Of a stretch of DNA of 64,000 bases, positions 54,549 to 64,000 are shown piece after piece. The position numbers were made by a program, and so were the translations under genes. The stretch spans positions 1,630,004 through 1,694,003 of the forward strand of contig NZ_CP113916.1 of NCBI RefSeq assembly GCF_029395455.1, given 5' to 3'. The notes beneath the pieces are model-generated. The model had not been told where the DNA came from, did not search any database, and worked only from the letters and a program-made list of their open reading frames with translations. Position 1 is the first letter of the stretch. Every line of letters starts with the position of its first letter. This stretch comes from Lactobacillus sp. ESL0785. Lineage in GTDB: Bacteria; Bacillota; Bacilli; Lactobacillales; Lactobacillaceae.

Positions 54549-56327
54549 TTAAGCTTCTGAAGCACCTGAAACAGCATCTTCATCATCTGAAATGCCAAAA
54601 GCATCATCGTTAACGCCGTATTTTTCAGCAAAGTAGCTGAATGGCTTCAAACCTTGTGCTTGGTACTTCTCAACAAATGCTGGGTCATCAAGAGTGTTCA
54701 ATTCAGTTGAGTATGGCATGTCATGAGTAAGCTTAACGTCTACTAACATTGGCTTGTCAGAATTCTTCCATTCCTTAACTGCATCTTCAAATTCTTGCTT
54801 AGTACGTACAGTTACACCCTTAACGTTCATACCTTCAGCAACCTTAGCCCAGTCGTTATCTGGAAGGATAACACCTGATAATGGTTGGTGTGATTGGTCT
54901 TCTTGTTCAGCTTGGATGAAACCAAGAGTTTCGTTAGTGAAGACAACGTTCATGATGTGCATGTTGTAACGAGCTTGGGTCAATAATTCTTGACTCATCA
55001 TGGCAAAACCACCGTCACCACCAAGGTTCCAAACTTCACGGTCTGGGCAAGCAGTTGCAGCAGCTACAGCAGCTGGTGAACCAAAGCCCATTGTTGCGTA
55101 TAAGCCTGAAGTTGCCCAAACTTGGTTATCGTGCAAGTTCATCAAACGTTGGAAGTCAATGTTGATGTTACCAACATCGATGCCAAACATAGCATCATCT
55201 GCAGCGTACTTGTTGATAATGTCAAAGATTGGTTCACGACGAACTGGCATTTCATCAGCATCATCAAAACTGTGTTGCCATTCTTCCCAATTCTTACGGT
55301 CTTCAACACCAGCTTTGTAAAGTGGTGATTCTTCACGAGCTTCACCAGCATCAATGATAGCTTGTAAACTCTTAGCACCGTCAGCTAAAATTGGAAGATC
55401 AACTGCGTGACGCTTACCTAATTTTTCTGAATCGATGTCGATTTGGATCATCTTAGCCTTAGGGTTAAAGAAGTAGCTTGAGAATGGTGAGTCATTACCA
55501 ACCCAAACAACCAAGTCAGCATGAGTTTGGATATCGTCGCTGGCCTTAGGAGCACAACGACCAATTGAACCCAAGTATGCTGGGAATGCATCTTCAACGA
55601 TACCCTTAGCAAGAACTGATGACATAATTGGCATCTTGAACTTGTCTGAGAAAGCCTTCAATACATCACCGTGACCCTTAAGTCCCATACCAAAGTAAAC
55701 TACTGGGTTAGTTGCTTCTGCAATTAACTTAACTGCGGCATCAATTGATTCCTTAGTTGGTGCTGCGTAGTTAGGCATAGCAGTTAATGAGTTAGCAGTA
55801 ACACGGAAGTTGTCGCTGATCTTTTCCCAACCAAAGTCTTTTGGCAAGATTAAAACAGCAGGACCCTTCTTAGCGTATGCTTGACGAAGAGCTTCATCCA
55901 TCATCCGCGGAATTTGATCAGCTGCTTTAACTTGGTGGTTCCAAACAGCAACATTGTCAAACCAAGGCTTTTCATCAAAAGCTTGGAAGAAGTTCATGTC
56001 TTGACGACTAACAGGAACGTTAGCAACAATAGCTACCATTGGAGTCTTGTCGTATTTAGCGTCGTATAAACCGTTCATCAAGTGAACAGCACCAGGTCCA
56101 GCTGAACCGAAACATACACCAACTTTGCCTGTTAACTTATATTCAGCTGATGCTGCTAAAGCACCGGCTTCTTCATGACGAACTTCGATAAACTTAAGTT
56201 TATCTTTGAAGTTCAAAATAGCATTCATTGTTGAATCGAATGAACCACCTGGATAACCAAAGATGTGATCAATATCCCAATCAACTAACACTTGAAGCAT
56301 GGCATCTGCGCCGTTAATTTTTGTCAT
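54549..56327 (-). CDS. Pyruvate oxidase (copy 1)
   Basis: This 592-residue ThDP/FAD enzyme converts pyruvate, phosphate and O2 to acetyl-phosphate, H2O2 and CO2. The N-terminal domain has FGYPGGSFDSTMNAI and the catalytic Glu in RHEEAGALAASAEY. The ThDP motif GDGGFAMMSQELLTQARYN is near residues 440-460, ending with TNETLGF. The last ~20 residues are an acidic tail with the SGASE motif, shared with copy 2. AAGGAG lies 10 bases before the ATG. It may supply H2O2 and extra ATP in air. Confidence 0.93.
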   Translation of the reverse strand: MTKINGADAMLQVLVDWDIDHIFGYPGGSFDSTMNAILNFKDKLKFIEVRHEEAGALAASAEYKLTGKVGVCFGSAGPGAVHLMNGLYDAKYDKTPMVAIVANVPVSRQDMNFFQAFDEKPWFDNVAVWNHQVKAADQIPRMMDEALRQAYAKKGPAVLILPKDFGWEKISDNFRVTANSLTAMPNYAAPTKESIDAAVKLIAEATNPVVYFGMGLKGHGDVLKAFSDKFKMPIMSSVLAKGIVEDAFPAYLGSIGRCAPKASDDIQTHADLVVWVGNDSPFSSYFFNPKAKMIQIDIDSEKLGKRHAVDLPILADGAKSLQAIIDAGEAREESPLYKAGVEDRKNWEEWQHSFDDADEMPVRREPIFDIINKYAADDAMFGIDVGNINIDFQRLMNLHDNQVWATSGLYATMGFGSPAAVAAATACPDREVWNLGGDGGFAMMSQELLTQARYNMHIMNVVFTNETLGFIQAEQEDQSHQPLSGVILPDNDWAKVAEGMNVKGVTVRTKQEFEDAVKEWKNSDKPMLVDVKLTHDMPYSTELNTLDDPAFVEKYQAQGLKPFSYFAEKYGVNDDAFGISDDEDAVSGASEA

Positions 56328-56558
56328 TTGAGCGTATCTCCTTCAAATAAATCAATTACATACAGTATTAAAACATATAATTTCATAATTACAAGTAACT
56401 GAATTGCAAGTACATCAAGCTTCAGAAGATAACTAACAAAATATAAAAAGAAATAAATGCTTAAATATATCAGCTGATAACCAAACAGTAATTCTGTTTA
56501 ACCGAACAAAATCAAGCTATCTATTTTTTTAGCGGTTATATTTATACTTTTAACAACA

Positions 56559-56594
56559 AAAAACGAAACCAATAAATAAATTGATTTCGTTTTT
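56559..56594 (-). terminator. Terminator of pyruvate oxidase copy 2
   Basis: AAAAACGAAACCAAT / ATTGATTTCGTTTTT (56559-56573, 56580-56594), one G-U on the minus strand. Confidence 0.8.
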
Positions 56595-56625
56595 CTAAAA
56601 ATAATTAAAATTTGTTTATTAACTA

Positions 56626-58431
56626 CTAGTGTTCTGAAGCACCTGAAGTTGTATCAGGTTCTTCTGGTTCAGGTTCTTCCTCTTCTTCGGAAGCACCTGA
56701 AGCAGTATCTTCTACAACACCATATTTATCAGCAAAGTAACTGAATGGCTTCAAAGCTTCTGCTTGATATTTCTTAACAAATGCTGGGTCATCAAGAGTG
56801 TTCAATTCAGTTGAGTAAGGCATTTCGTGAGTGAACTTAATGTCAATTAACATTGGTCCATCCATTTGCTTAAATTCTTTAACTGCGTCTTCGAATTCTT
56901 GCTTAGTATGTACAGTTACACCCTTAACGTTCATACCTTCAGCAACCTTTGCCCAACCATTGTTAGGAAGAATAACACCTGACAATGGTTGATTAGATTC
57001 GTCCTCTTGTTCAGCTTGAATGTAACCTAAAGTTTCGTTAGTAAAGACAACGTTCAAAACGTGCATGTTGTAACGAGCTTGAGTTAACAATTCTTGGTTC
57101 ATCATGGCAAAACCACCGTCACCACCAAGGTTCCAAACTTCACGTTCTGGATGAGTAGTAGCTGCTGCAAGTGATGCAGGAGTACCAAAGCCCATCGTTG
57201 CGTACAAGCCTGAAGTTGCCCAAGTTTGTTCATCGTGCAAGTTTACCAAACGTTGGAAGTCAATGTTAATGTTACCAACATCAATGGCAAACATTGCATT
57301 ATCAGCAGCATACTTGTTGATGATGTCAAAGATTGGTTCACGACGAATTGGCATTTCATCTGAATCAACAAAGCTGTTTTCCCATTCTTCCCAATTCTTA
57401 CGGTCAGCAATAGCAGCCTTGTAAAGTGGTGATTCTTCACGATCTTCACCAGCATCGATCATTGCTTGCAAAGTCTTAGCACCATCGGCCAAAATTGGAA
57501 CATCAACTGCGTGACGCTTACCCAATTTTTCTGAGTCAACGTCAATTTGGATAACCTTAGCCTTTGGGTTAAAGAAGAAGACTGAGAATGGTGAGTTGTT
57601 ACCAACCCAAACAACTAAGTCAGCGTGAGTTTGAATATCATCACTTGGCTTTGGAGCAACACGGCCAATTGAGCCCATATATGCTGGGAACTTGTCTTCA
57701 ACAATACCCTTAGCAAGAACTGATGACATAATTGGAGTCTTAAACTTGTCAGCAAATGCCTTCAAAACATCGCCGTGACCCTTCATACCCATACCATAGT
57801 AAACTACTGGGTTCTTTGCTTCTTGAAGCAGTTTAACAGCTGCTGCAACATCTGTCTTCTTAGGTGCTGCATAGTTAGGGATAGCTTCCAATGAATTATA
57901 AGTTACACGGAAGTTATCGTTAATCTTAGCCCAACCAAAGTCCTTAGGCAGGATTAAAACTGCTGGACCCTTCTTAGCATAAGCTTGACGAAGAGCTTCA
58001 TCCATCATGCCTGGAATTTGATCAGCTGCCTTAATTTGGTGATTCCAAACAGCAACACTGTCAAACCAAGGCTTCTCATCGAAAGCTTGGAAGAAGTCAA
58101 TGTCTTGACGACTAGTTGGTACATTAGCAACGATTGCTACCATTGGAACTTTGTCGTATTTAGCATCGTACAAACCGTTCATCAAGTGAACAGCACCAGG
58201 ACCAGCTGAACCAAAACATACACCAGCATGTCCAGTGAATTTGTATTCTGCTGAGGCTGCTAAAGCACCAGCTTCTTCATGACGAACTTCAATATAGTTC
58301 ATCTTACCCTTAAAATCGTGAATCGCATTCATTGTTGAATCAAATGAGCCACCTGGGAACCCATAAATATGATCAATGTTCCAGTCCAACAAAACTTGGA
58401 GCATTGCATTTGCGCCATTAATTTTTGTCAT
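56626..58431 (-). CDS. Pyruvate oxidase (copy 2)
   Basis: This 601-residue paralogue is highly similar to copy 1 throughout: FGFPGG-type N-terminus, RHEEAGALAASAEY, and GDGGFAMMNQELLTQARYN. The C-terminal tail is longer and strikingly acidic (EEEEEPEPEEPD) and carries SGASE twice. I chose ATG 58431, which aligns with copy 1; a TTG-started frame 63 bases upstream is not supported. A cre-like site at 58582-58595 suggests CcpA control, as known for lactobacillar pox genes. Each copy has its own terminator. Confidence 0.92.
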   Translation of the reverse strand: MTKINGANAMLQVLLDWNIDHIYGFPGGSFDSTMNAIHDFKGKMNYIEVRHEEAGALAASAEYKFTGHAGVCFGSAGPGAVHLMNGLYDAKYDKVPMVAIVANVPTSRQDIDFFQAFDEKPWFDSVAVWNHQIKAADQIPGMMDEALRQAYAKKGPAVLILPKDFGWAKINDNFRVTYNSLEAIPNYAAPKKTDVAAAVKLLQEAKNPVVYYGMGMKGHGDVLKAFADKFKTPIMSSVLAKGIVEDKFPAYMGSIGRVAPKPSDDIQTHADLVVWVGNNSPFSVFFFNPKAKVIQIDVDSEKLGKRHAVDVPILADGAKTLQAMIDAGEDREESPLYKAAIADRKNWEEWENSFVDSDEMPIRREPIFDIINKYAADNAMFAIDVGNINIDFQRLVNLHDEQTWATSGLYATMGFGTPASLAAATTHPEREVWNLGGDGGFAMMNQELLTQARYNMHVLNVVFTNETLGYIQAEQEDESNQPLSGVILPNNGWAKVAEGMNVKGVTVHTKQEFEDAVKEFKQMDGPMLIDIKFTHEMPYSTELNTLDDPAFVKKYQAEALKPFSYFADKYGVVEDTASGASEEEEEPEPEEPDTTSGASEH

Positions 58432-58581
58432 TTTTAAGTGCATCTCCTTAAATACATGTTTACTTACATATTGTATTAAAACATATAATTTCACAATTTC
58501 AAGTACGCACTAACGTTAATAAAGTACTGGGATTATCGCTTTAAAAAAGAAACATTTTCACAATTTGATCAGATTTAACAT

Positions 58582-58595
58582 TGATAACGCTTTTA
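58582..58595. promoter_or_regulatory. Candidate cre (CcpA) site upstream of pyruvate oxidase copy 2
   Basis: TGATAACGCTTTTA matches the TGWNANCGNTNWCA consensus at 13 of 14 bases, about 150 bases before the start codon. Confidence 0.5.
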
Positions 58596-58680
58596 TGTCA
58601 ATGTTAATGCTTGTTATTAGTTGATCATTCTCCAAACATAATTGGCAATTTTTAAATGTAAAAAAATTTTTAAATATTTT

Positions 58681-60579
58681 TTACTTCTTAAGTTTTGTAT
58701 AACGACCGTTTTGAATATAAACACTCAAAATAGCCAAGTCTGCTGGATTAACTCCAGAGATCCGCTCCGCTTGAGCCAATGTCTCAGGCCTAATCTTGGC
58801 AAATTTCTGTCTTGCCTCAGTTGCCAACCCATCAATTGCATTATAATCAATGCCTGCTGGAATTTTTTTAGCCTCTTGCCGGTGAAGTCGATCAATTTGA
58901 ACTTGTTCTTTTTTAATATAACCAGCGTATTTTATATTAATTTCAACTTGCTCTTTAACATAGCGATCTGGCGAAATTGGCATCCCTGTTAACCGTTCAA
59001 TGTCATCAATTGTTACTTTAGGACGTCTTAAAAAGACATCTGCTTTAACACCAGTCTTCATTGCACTTTCACCAATACCACTCAAATATTGTTGGATTTC
59101 AAAGTTCGGATGAATAGTTAAACTAGCCAATTTTGACTTAACTTCTGCAATTTGTTCTTTCTTTGCCTGAAACGCAGCATAACGCGACTGAGAAATAAGT
59201 CCTAGCTTGTAACCCTTATCAGTTAAGCGTAAATCAGCATTATCATGACGTAAAATTAACCGATATTCTGCACGTGAGGTTAATAAACGATATGGTTCCT
59301 CAGTTCCCTTAGTAACTAAGTCATCGATTAAGACACCGATATAAGCCTCATCACGACCTAAAGTAAAACCGGGTTTACCCGCAGCACGTAAAGCCGCATT
59401 AATACCAGCAATCAAGCCTTGACCGGCAGCTTCTTCATAACCAGACGTGCCATTCATCTGTCCTGCAGTAAACAAGTTTTTAATATTTTTAGTTTCCAAA
59501 GTATGCTTCAACTGCCATGGGTCAACAACATCGTATTCAATTGCATAACCCGGCCGCATCATTTCGGCATGTTCAAGTCCAGCCACTGTATGCAGCATCT
59601 GCAACTGAATTTCTTCCGGCATGGAAGTTGAAAAATCACCAACGTAGACTTCTTTAGTATTTTTCCCTTCTGGCTCTAAAAAGATCTGGTGTCGCGGCTT
59701 ATCCGCAAATCGCACTACCTTAGTTTCAATTGAGGGACAATAACGCGGACCAACACCCGTAATTTGTCCAGAAAACATCGGTGAACGTTCAAGATTTTCG
59801 TTAATAATTTGATGAGTGGCTTGATTAGTGTAAGTCATCCAACAAGAAACTTGATTACGCAAATAGTCTTCATCCCTACTAGTGAATGAAAAATGGCGCG
59901 GTTCACGATCGCCGGGTTCTTCTTCAGTTTTAGAATAATCAATTGTGTTGCCATTAACTCGCGGTGGTGTACCAGTCTTAAAGCGCCGCAATTTAAAGCC
60001 CAGCTTTTCTAAGTTCTCAGATAATTTAATTGCTGGTACCGTATTATTAGGTCCTGAAGAATAATTTAATTCACCAATAAAAATCCGCCCACGTGCCGAA
60101 GTTCCAGTTGTCAAAACTACACTTTTAGCATGATAACGTGCACCAGTATTAGTAATTAATCCTGTACAGACACCATTTTCAACAATTAATTCATCAACTG
60201 TTGCTTGTCGCAATGTCAAGTTAGGCGTGTTCTCAATGACGCCCTTCATTTGATCATGATACTGCCACTTATCAGCTTGCGCCCGCAAAGCTCGAACTGC
60301 TGGTCCTTTACCCGTATTTAGCATCCGCATCTGAATATAAGTGGCATCAATATTTTTACCCATTTGTCCACCCAAAGCATCAATTTCACGAACAACTGTC
60401 CCCTTGGCTGGACCGCCAACCGATGGGTTACATGGCATAAAAGCAACCATATCCAGACTAATCGTCAATAATAACGTCTTTTGCCCCATTCTGGCACTAG
60501 CTAAAGCTGCCTCACTACCTGCATGCCCAGCACCAACAACAATGACATCATAGTCATTGGAATCGTAATTCTTAATCAT
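58681..60579 (-). CDS. mnmG: tRNA uridine 5-carboxymethylaminomethyl modification enzyme MnmG (GidA)
   Basis: MnmG (632 residues) works with MnmE to modify U34 of several tRNAs using FAD. The FAD motif [17 protein letters not shown] is at residues 17-33, followed by [12 protein letters not shown], a family signature. [21 protein letters not shown] and [17 protein letters not shown] are also diagnostic. It lies 10 bases after mnmE, the usual arrangement next to the origin. Confidence 0.97.
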   Translation of the reverse strand: MIKNYDSNDYDVIVVGAGHAGSEAALASARMGQKTLLLTISLDMVAFMPCNPSVGGPAKGTVVREIDALGGQMGKNIDATYIQMRMLNTGKGPAVRALRAQADKWQYHDQMKGVIENTPNLTLRQATVDELIVENGVCTGLITNTGARYHAKSVVLTTGTSARGRIFIGELNYSSGPNNTVPAIKLSENLEKLGFKLRRFKTGTPPRVNGNTIDYSKTEEEPGDREPRHFSFTSRDEDYLRNQVSCWMTYTNQATHQIINENLERSPMFSGQITGVGPRYCPSIETKVVRFADKPRHQIFLEPEGKNTKEVYVGDFSTSMPEEIQLQMLHTVAGLEHAEMMRPGYAIEYDVVDPWQLKHTLETKNIKNLFTAGQMNGTSGYEEAAGQGLIAGINAALRAAGKPGFTLGRDEAYIGVLIDDLVTKGTEEPYRLLTSRAEYRLILRHDNADLRLTDKGYKLGLISQSRYAAFQAKKEQIAEVKSKLASLTIHPNFEIQQYLSGIGESAMKTGVKADVFLRRPKVTIDDIERLTGMPISPDRYVKEQVEINIKYAGYIKKEQVQIDRLHRQEAKKIPAGIDYNAIDGLATEARQKFAKIRPETLAQAERISGVNPADLAILSVYIQNGRYTKLKK

Positions 60580-60589
60580 ATTCTATCCC

Positions 60590-61975
60590 CTATTTTCCTA
60601 AACAAAATTGACTGAATAATTCATTAACTAATTCATCAGGACTACTCTCACCCGTAATCTCACCTAATGTGTCCCAGGCACCGTTAAAATCAATCTGAGC
60701 AATATCTACTGGCACCTCATCATGAACCGCCTGAATAACGTCCTGAAGCTGTTTTTTAGCCTTCTCCAGCAATCCTACCTGCCGCTGGTTGGTTACCATT
60801 ACTTGATCATTAGAATTTTCAATGCCGCTAAAGAACAATTTTCTGATAACTTCCTCCAATTGATCCAAATTTTGTTCTTGCAAAATGGACGTAGCAATAA
60901 CCTCACTACCAGTTAACGTTTTAATTTGTTCAACTGACAATTTTTGCCCCAAATCCGTTTTATTTAAAATAATAATTCGTTTTTTATCTGCAGTTACATT
61001 AATTAAAACGCGATCTTCAGCAGTTAATTCTTGGCTCGAGTCCAGTAATAATAACACTAAATCTGATTTAACCAAGGCCTTTTTTGAACGCTCAACACCA
61101 ATTTTTTCAACTTTATTATCAGTGTCACGAATTCCTGCAGTATCAATTAATTTTAACGGTACTCCTTTAATGGACACGTATTCTTCCAAAGTATCACGCG
61201 TGGTGCCCGCAACATCAGTAACAATTGCTTTGTCACTTTTGGTCAAATAATTAAGTAGTGAAGATTTACCCACATTCGGCTGACCAATAATTGCAGTTGC
61301 TAACCCATTACGCAAAGCCGTTCCTTCCGCCGCTGTTTGCAGCAATTGATCAATTTTTGCACTCACTGCCTTGGAAACGTCAGCCATTTGCTTGGCCGTA
61401 ATCGTATCCGCGTCATATTCAGGGTAGTCAATATTAACTTCAACATTTGCCAAGGTAGTCAAAATTTCTTGTCGCATAACGCGAATTTTTTCCAATAAAC
61501 CGCCTTCAAGCTGCTTTTCTGCCACTTGACGTGCTTTATCGGTCTTAGCTCGCACAATATCCATGACACTTTCAGCTTGAGTCAAATCAATCCGACCATT
61601 AACGAAAGCTCGTTTAGTAAATTCACCGGCCTCTGCCATCCGCGCACCCTCTTTTAAGAGTAATTGTAAAATTCGGTTAGTCACAACAATCCCGCCATGA
61701 CAATTAATTTCAACAATATCCTCACGCGTAAAAGTCTTCGGTGCTAACATGACCGTTACCATTGCTTCATCGATTACTTGTTTAGTTTCTGGTTCAACCA
61801 CATGACCATAATGAATGGTATGACTTGGAGCTTTAGCTAAGTTCGCACCCTTAAAAACGTGATTAGCAATTTTCACTGCATCCTCACCTGACATCCGCAC
61901 AATTGAAATGCCGCCTTCACCAATTGGCGTTGAAATTGCCGCAATCGTATCAAATTCAGTTAAAGTTTGACTCAT
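60590..61975 (-). CDS. mnmE: tRNA modification GTPase MnmE (TrmE)
   Basis: MnmE (461 residues) is the G-protein partner of MnmG. The N-terminal tetrahydrofolate-binding domain begins [19 protein letters not shown]. The G domain has [28 protein letters not shown] and NKTDL. The C-terminal CLGK supplies the catalytic Cys. I chose ATG 61975, with AGGAGGAG just upstream; the longer frame runs back through a hairpin. Confidence 0.97.
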   Translation of the reverse strand: MSQTLTEFDTIAAISTPIGEGGISIVRMSGEDAVKIANHVFKGANLAKAPSHTIHYGHVVEPETKQVIDEAMVTVMLAPKTFTREDIVEINCHGGIVVTNRILQLLLKEGARMAEAGEFTKRAFVNGRIDLTQAESVMDIVRAKTDKARQVAEKQLEGGLLEKIRVMRQEILTTLANVEVNIDYPEYDADTITAKQMADVSKAVSAKIDQLLQTAAEGTALRNGLATAIIGQPNVGKSSLLNYLTKSDKAIVTDVAGTTRDTLEEYVSIKGVPLKLIDTAGIRDTDNKVEKIGVERSKKALVKSDLVLLLLDSSQELTAEDRVLINVTADKKRIIILNKTDLGQKLSVEQIKTLTGSEVIATSILQEQNLDQLEEVIRKLFFSGIENSNDQVMVTNQRQVGLLEKAKKQLQDVIQAVHDEVPVDIAQIDFNGAWDTLGEITGESSPDELVNELFSQFCLGK

Positions 61976-62004
61976 AATTTCTCCTCCTATAAATAAATTC
62001 CAAT

Positions 62005-62055
62005 AAAAAAAGCGCATTATAACACCACGAAAAAATCGTGATGTATAAAGCACTT
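62005..62055 (-). terminator. Terminator after yidC
   Basis: A long hairpin pairs 62005-62030 with 62036-62055 through CACCACGA/TCGTGATG, with a T run on the minus strand. It separates yidC from mnmE. Confidence 0.75.
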
Positions 62056-62093
62056 TGACTACTTTATCTAAAAATCACTTTAGATTAAAATAT

Positions 62094-62963
62094 TTATTTG
62101 CGTCGTTTCAAACGCTTGTAAGTTCTTCTAAGTTGCCGCTTACGCTCACGTTCAGCCTCAGCTTTGGCTTCCTGCTGTTTACGATATTTAATCGGATTTT
62201 GCAGGATGAAAGTTTGACCAACCTGGAAGAGATTAGAAATCACCCAGTACAAGACAATTGCAGACTGGAAATAAATTCCCATTACCCCAACCATAATCGA
62301 CATCCCATAAGTCATCAGCTTAGTTGAGCCTGTTTGTGATTCCTTCGGCGTTGACAACTGACTAATGTAAGTTGATACAAATGTCAAAACCATCGACAAA
62401 ATCGGCATGATGAAGTAAGGATCAGGCTTACCTAAATCCATCCACAAAAAATGACCTGTTTGAAGTTGTGGTGTCTGCCAAATAGCGCCGTACAAGGCAT
62501 ACATAACTGGCAGTTGAATAATGAGTGGCAAACAGCCCGCATACGGATTAATTCCCGCTTCTTTATAAAGCTTATTAGTCTCTTGCGACAGCAGTGTTCG
62601 TGATTCTGTATCATTACCCGGATATTTTTTACGTAACGCATTAATCTCTGGTTGAATCGACTGCATCTTAGTCGTACTTTTAATAGAGATAGCACTGAGC
62701 GGATATAAAATGACCCGCACAATAATGGTAAAAACAATAATTGCCCAACCATAACTATTACTCATAATTTTAGCCAGCCACAAAATAAAGGCTGACATAT
62801 AATAAATAATCCAGCGATTCCACCAGCTGCCGCTAGTATGCGAAACTGGCGCCGGCTTAGCATTAGTTTGAGCAGCACACCCCGTTAAAACAACGGCGAG
62901 CGCAACCACTGCCAAAAGCACAAGCAGACGCTTGACATTTCTCTTAGTTAAAATGTCCTTCAC
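62094..62963 (-). CDS. yidC: Membrane protein insertase YidC/OxaA
   Basis: This 289-residue lipoprotein insertase has lipobox VVLTGCAAQ. YGWAIIVFTIIVRVILYPLS is the hydrophilic-groove Arg region, and NPYAGCLPLIIQLPVMYALYGAI and YWVISNLFQVGQTFILQNP are the other core helices. A basic C-terminal tail (RKRQLRRTYKRLKRRK) binds ribosomes. The start is placed at GTG 62963, two bases after the rnpA stop, with GAGGAAG upstream. Starts further up overlap rnpA. It lies in the universal rpmH-rnpA-yidC order. Confidence 0.93.
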   Translation of the reverse strand: MKDILTKRNVKRLLVLLAVVALAVVLTGCAAQTNAKPAPVSHTSGSWWNRWIIYYMSAFILWLAKIMSNSYGWAIIVFTIIVRVILYPLSAISIKSTTKMQSIQPEINALRKKYPGNDTESRTLLSQETNKLYKEAGINPYAGCLPLIIQLPVMYALYGAIWQTPQLQTGHFLWMDLGKPDPYFIMPILSMVLTFVSTYISQLSTPKESQTGSTKLMTYGMSIMVGVMGIYFQSAIVLYWVISNLFQVGQTFILQNPIKYRKQQEAKAEAERERKRQLRRTYKRLKRRK

Positions 62964-62964
62964 T

Positions 62965-63333
62965 CTAATCTTCCTCAACTTCATCAGGTATTTCTTCAAT
63001 AATATTGGCTAAAAAGAGTGCATGCAGCAGATTTTTCCGAACATCAGCCATCTTGAAATCACGCGCATATGGTCTAGCAATTACTAGAAAATCAATTTGC
63101 GGTTCAATTACCGGCTTAATTTCACTCAGAACTGCACGAATATAACGCTTGAGCCGATTGCGAACAACGGCAGTATGTCCGACCTTTTTACCAACAGAAA
63201 TCCCTACACGAAAGTGTTTATTTTCTATTTTATCTATTTTATAGATGACAAAGGCCCGATTTGCTACTGAATTACCAGATTTAAAAACTCGCTGAAAATC
63301 ACTTTCAGTTTTAACTCGATAAGACTTTCTCAA
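62965..63333 (-). CDS. rnpA: Ribonuclease P protein component
   Basis: RnpA (122 residues) helps the RNase P RNA mature tRNA 5' ends. It begins [17 protein letters not shown], and the RNA-binding RNRLKRYIR motif is present (about 56-64). The acidic C-terminus overlaps the upstream signal of yidC. It lies 51 bases after rpmH, with a hairpin between that can attenuate readthrough. Confidence 0.96.
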   Translation of the reverse strand: MRKSYRVKTESDFQRVFKSGNSVANRAFVIYKIDKIENKHFRVGISVGKKVGHTAVVRNRLKRYIRAVLSEIKPVIEPQIDFLVIARPYARDFKMADVRKNLLHALFLANIIEEIPDEVEED

Positions 63334-63363
63334 AACGTTTCATTCCACTCTTGTATACTAAAA

Positions 63364-63386
63364 AAACCACTGGGATTCAGTGGTTT
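63364..63386 (-). terminator. Attenuator hairpin between rpmH and rnpA
   Basis: AAACCACTG / CAGTGGTTT (63364-63372, 63378-63386) followed by a T run on the minus strand. The stem overlaps the rpmH stop codon. Confidence 0.75.
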
Positions 63387-63525
63387 AAGCAGATAAGACT
63401 TTTCTACCTTTTGCACGGCGTCTAGCTAAAACCTTGCGGCCATTAGATGTACTTATCCGTTTCATAAAGCCATGTACTCGTGAACGGTGACGCTTTTTAG
63501 GTTGGTAAGTTCTCTTAGTTGTCAT
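63385..63525 (-). CDS. rpmH: 50S ribosomal protein L34
   Basis: A 46-residue basic protein begins [20 protein letters not shown] and continues with [20 protein letters not shown], the complete L34 sequence pattern. GGAGG lies 10 bases before the ATG. It is the first gene left of the origin, as in most bacteria. Confidence 0.97.
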   Translation of the reverse strand: MTTKRTYQPKKRHRSRVHGFMKRISTSNGRKVLARRRAKGRKVLSA

Positions 63526-63639
63526 TAAACTACACCTCCATTTTTATATGCTAACTGCACAATTTAATATCTAGAATAGCATGATTAAAGTAAAAAACCA
63601 AGTAAAATTACTAATTATTTTTTTCAATGGTCAATGACA

Positions 63640-63990
63640 TTATTATTATTTAACAGTTAGTCTGGAAAACTTCTTCTTTAAAGTTTTCCACAATTATTTT
63701 TTTCACAGAATAATTATCAAAGTTATTCACAATTGCCAGCCTGTGCAAAACAATATCCACAGCATGTGCATATTATGCACAAATAGGACAAATCCCTTAT
63801 TATTTTAGTATTAGTTATCAACAGATAAATAAAATTTTGTTCTTTTATTTTGCCAATTCCACAAAATTTGTTGATTTCTTCAAAATATTTATCCACAACT
63901 TGTGAATTCTTGATTTCTTTTGTTCACTTGTGGAAAACATTTTACTTAGATGGTAAAATAAATAATGCTTAAAATTATTGGAGGAGATAT
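63640..63990. other. Replication origin region (oriC) with DnaA boxes
   Basis: The AT-rich rpmH-dnaA gap holds DnaA-box matches: TTTTCCACA (63684-63692), TTATTCACA (63723-63731), ATATCCACA (63753-63761), TTATCAACA (63815-63823), a perfect TTATCCACA (63889-63897) and a reverse TTTTCCACA (63929-63937). AT-rich tracts between 63780 and 63890 could be the unwinding element. A second half of oriC often lies after dnaA, outside this window. Confidence 0.9.
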
Positions 63991-63991
63991 T

Positions 63992-64000
63992 TTGTTGGAT
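63992..64000 (+). CDS. dnaA: dnaA, first codons only (window edge)
   Basis: GGAGGAG (63980-63986) is followed by TTG-TTG-GAT. The position after rpmH and the DnaA boxes identifies this as the start of dnaA, using a TTG start codon at 63992 or 63995. Only three codons are in view. Confidence 0.75.

Overview
The window is a low-GC Firmicutes chromosome segment ending exactly at the replication origin. It closes with mnmG-mnmE-yidC-rnpA-rpmH, a cluster of DnaA boxes, and the first codons of dnaA at 63992. The gene content points to a Lactobacillus sensu stricto (acidophilus/delbrueckii-type) chromosome: tandem deoxyadenosine/deoxyguanosine kinases, two pyruvate oxidases, a complete dlt operon with dltX, an amaP-DUF2273-asp23 cell-envelope operon, and T-box control of an amino acid ABC transporter. 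No species can be named with certainty from sequence alone.

Layout. Positions 1-7.2 kb are on the minus strand: an FMN/FAD fumarate-reductase-type flavoprotein (cut by the window edge) with a zinc alcohol dehydrogenase, an XRE regulator with a membrane partner, a LytTR regulator with a LiaF-like protein, and purB-purA. A divergent PurBox-type promoter region separates purA from guaC, which is followed by tRNA-Arg and tRNA-Pro. Positions 9-20 kb hold an APC amino acid permease with a decayed copy beside it, ilvE, a fragment of a second flavoprotein, a CIRCE-controlled Clp ATPase, and an odd three-gene operon (PTS EIIC, DUF915 hydrolase, UvrA-like ABC ATPase). The dlt operon (dltX-A-B-C-D plus a DltE-like serine hydrolase) runs on the minus strand at 21.5-27 kb. 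From 27.9 to 52.9 kb most genes are on the plus strand: a CBS-domain protein, a P1B-type metal ATPase, a CPA2 antiporter, a YdcF-type protein, two paralogous MacB-like ABC exporters, nagB, the Asp23 envelope-stress operon, dNTP-salvage kinases, a T-box-controlled (probably histidine) ABC importer, two purine permeases, and a frameshifted MFS gene. The segment from 53 to 63.5 kb is on the minus strand: gnd, two pyruvate oxidases and the conserved origin-left genes.

Functional links. Purine metabolism recurs: purA/purB, guaC, two NCS2 permeases and dak/dgk, with similar CGAA-centred PurBox motifs before purA/guaC and before the first permease. Envelope maintenance is the second theme: dlt, LiaF-like/LytTR, Asp23/AmaP, YidC and ABC exporters.

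Most notable non-coding signals: (1) a probable small RNA with its own promoter and terminator between the dlt operon and a DUF975 gene; (2) a pair of related hairpin units upstream of the CBS-domain gene, each carrying an ACTCCT(C/T)C segment complementary to a Shine-Dalgarno sequence; (3) a T-box leader in which the antiterminator/terminator module is duplicated but Stem I is not; (4) four intergenic parS-like 16-mers between 39 and 53 kb, near the origin, plus one inside a gene; and (5) remnants of two decayed paralogues. No CRISPR array, rRNA operon, intact insertion sequence or prophage was seen.
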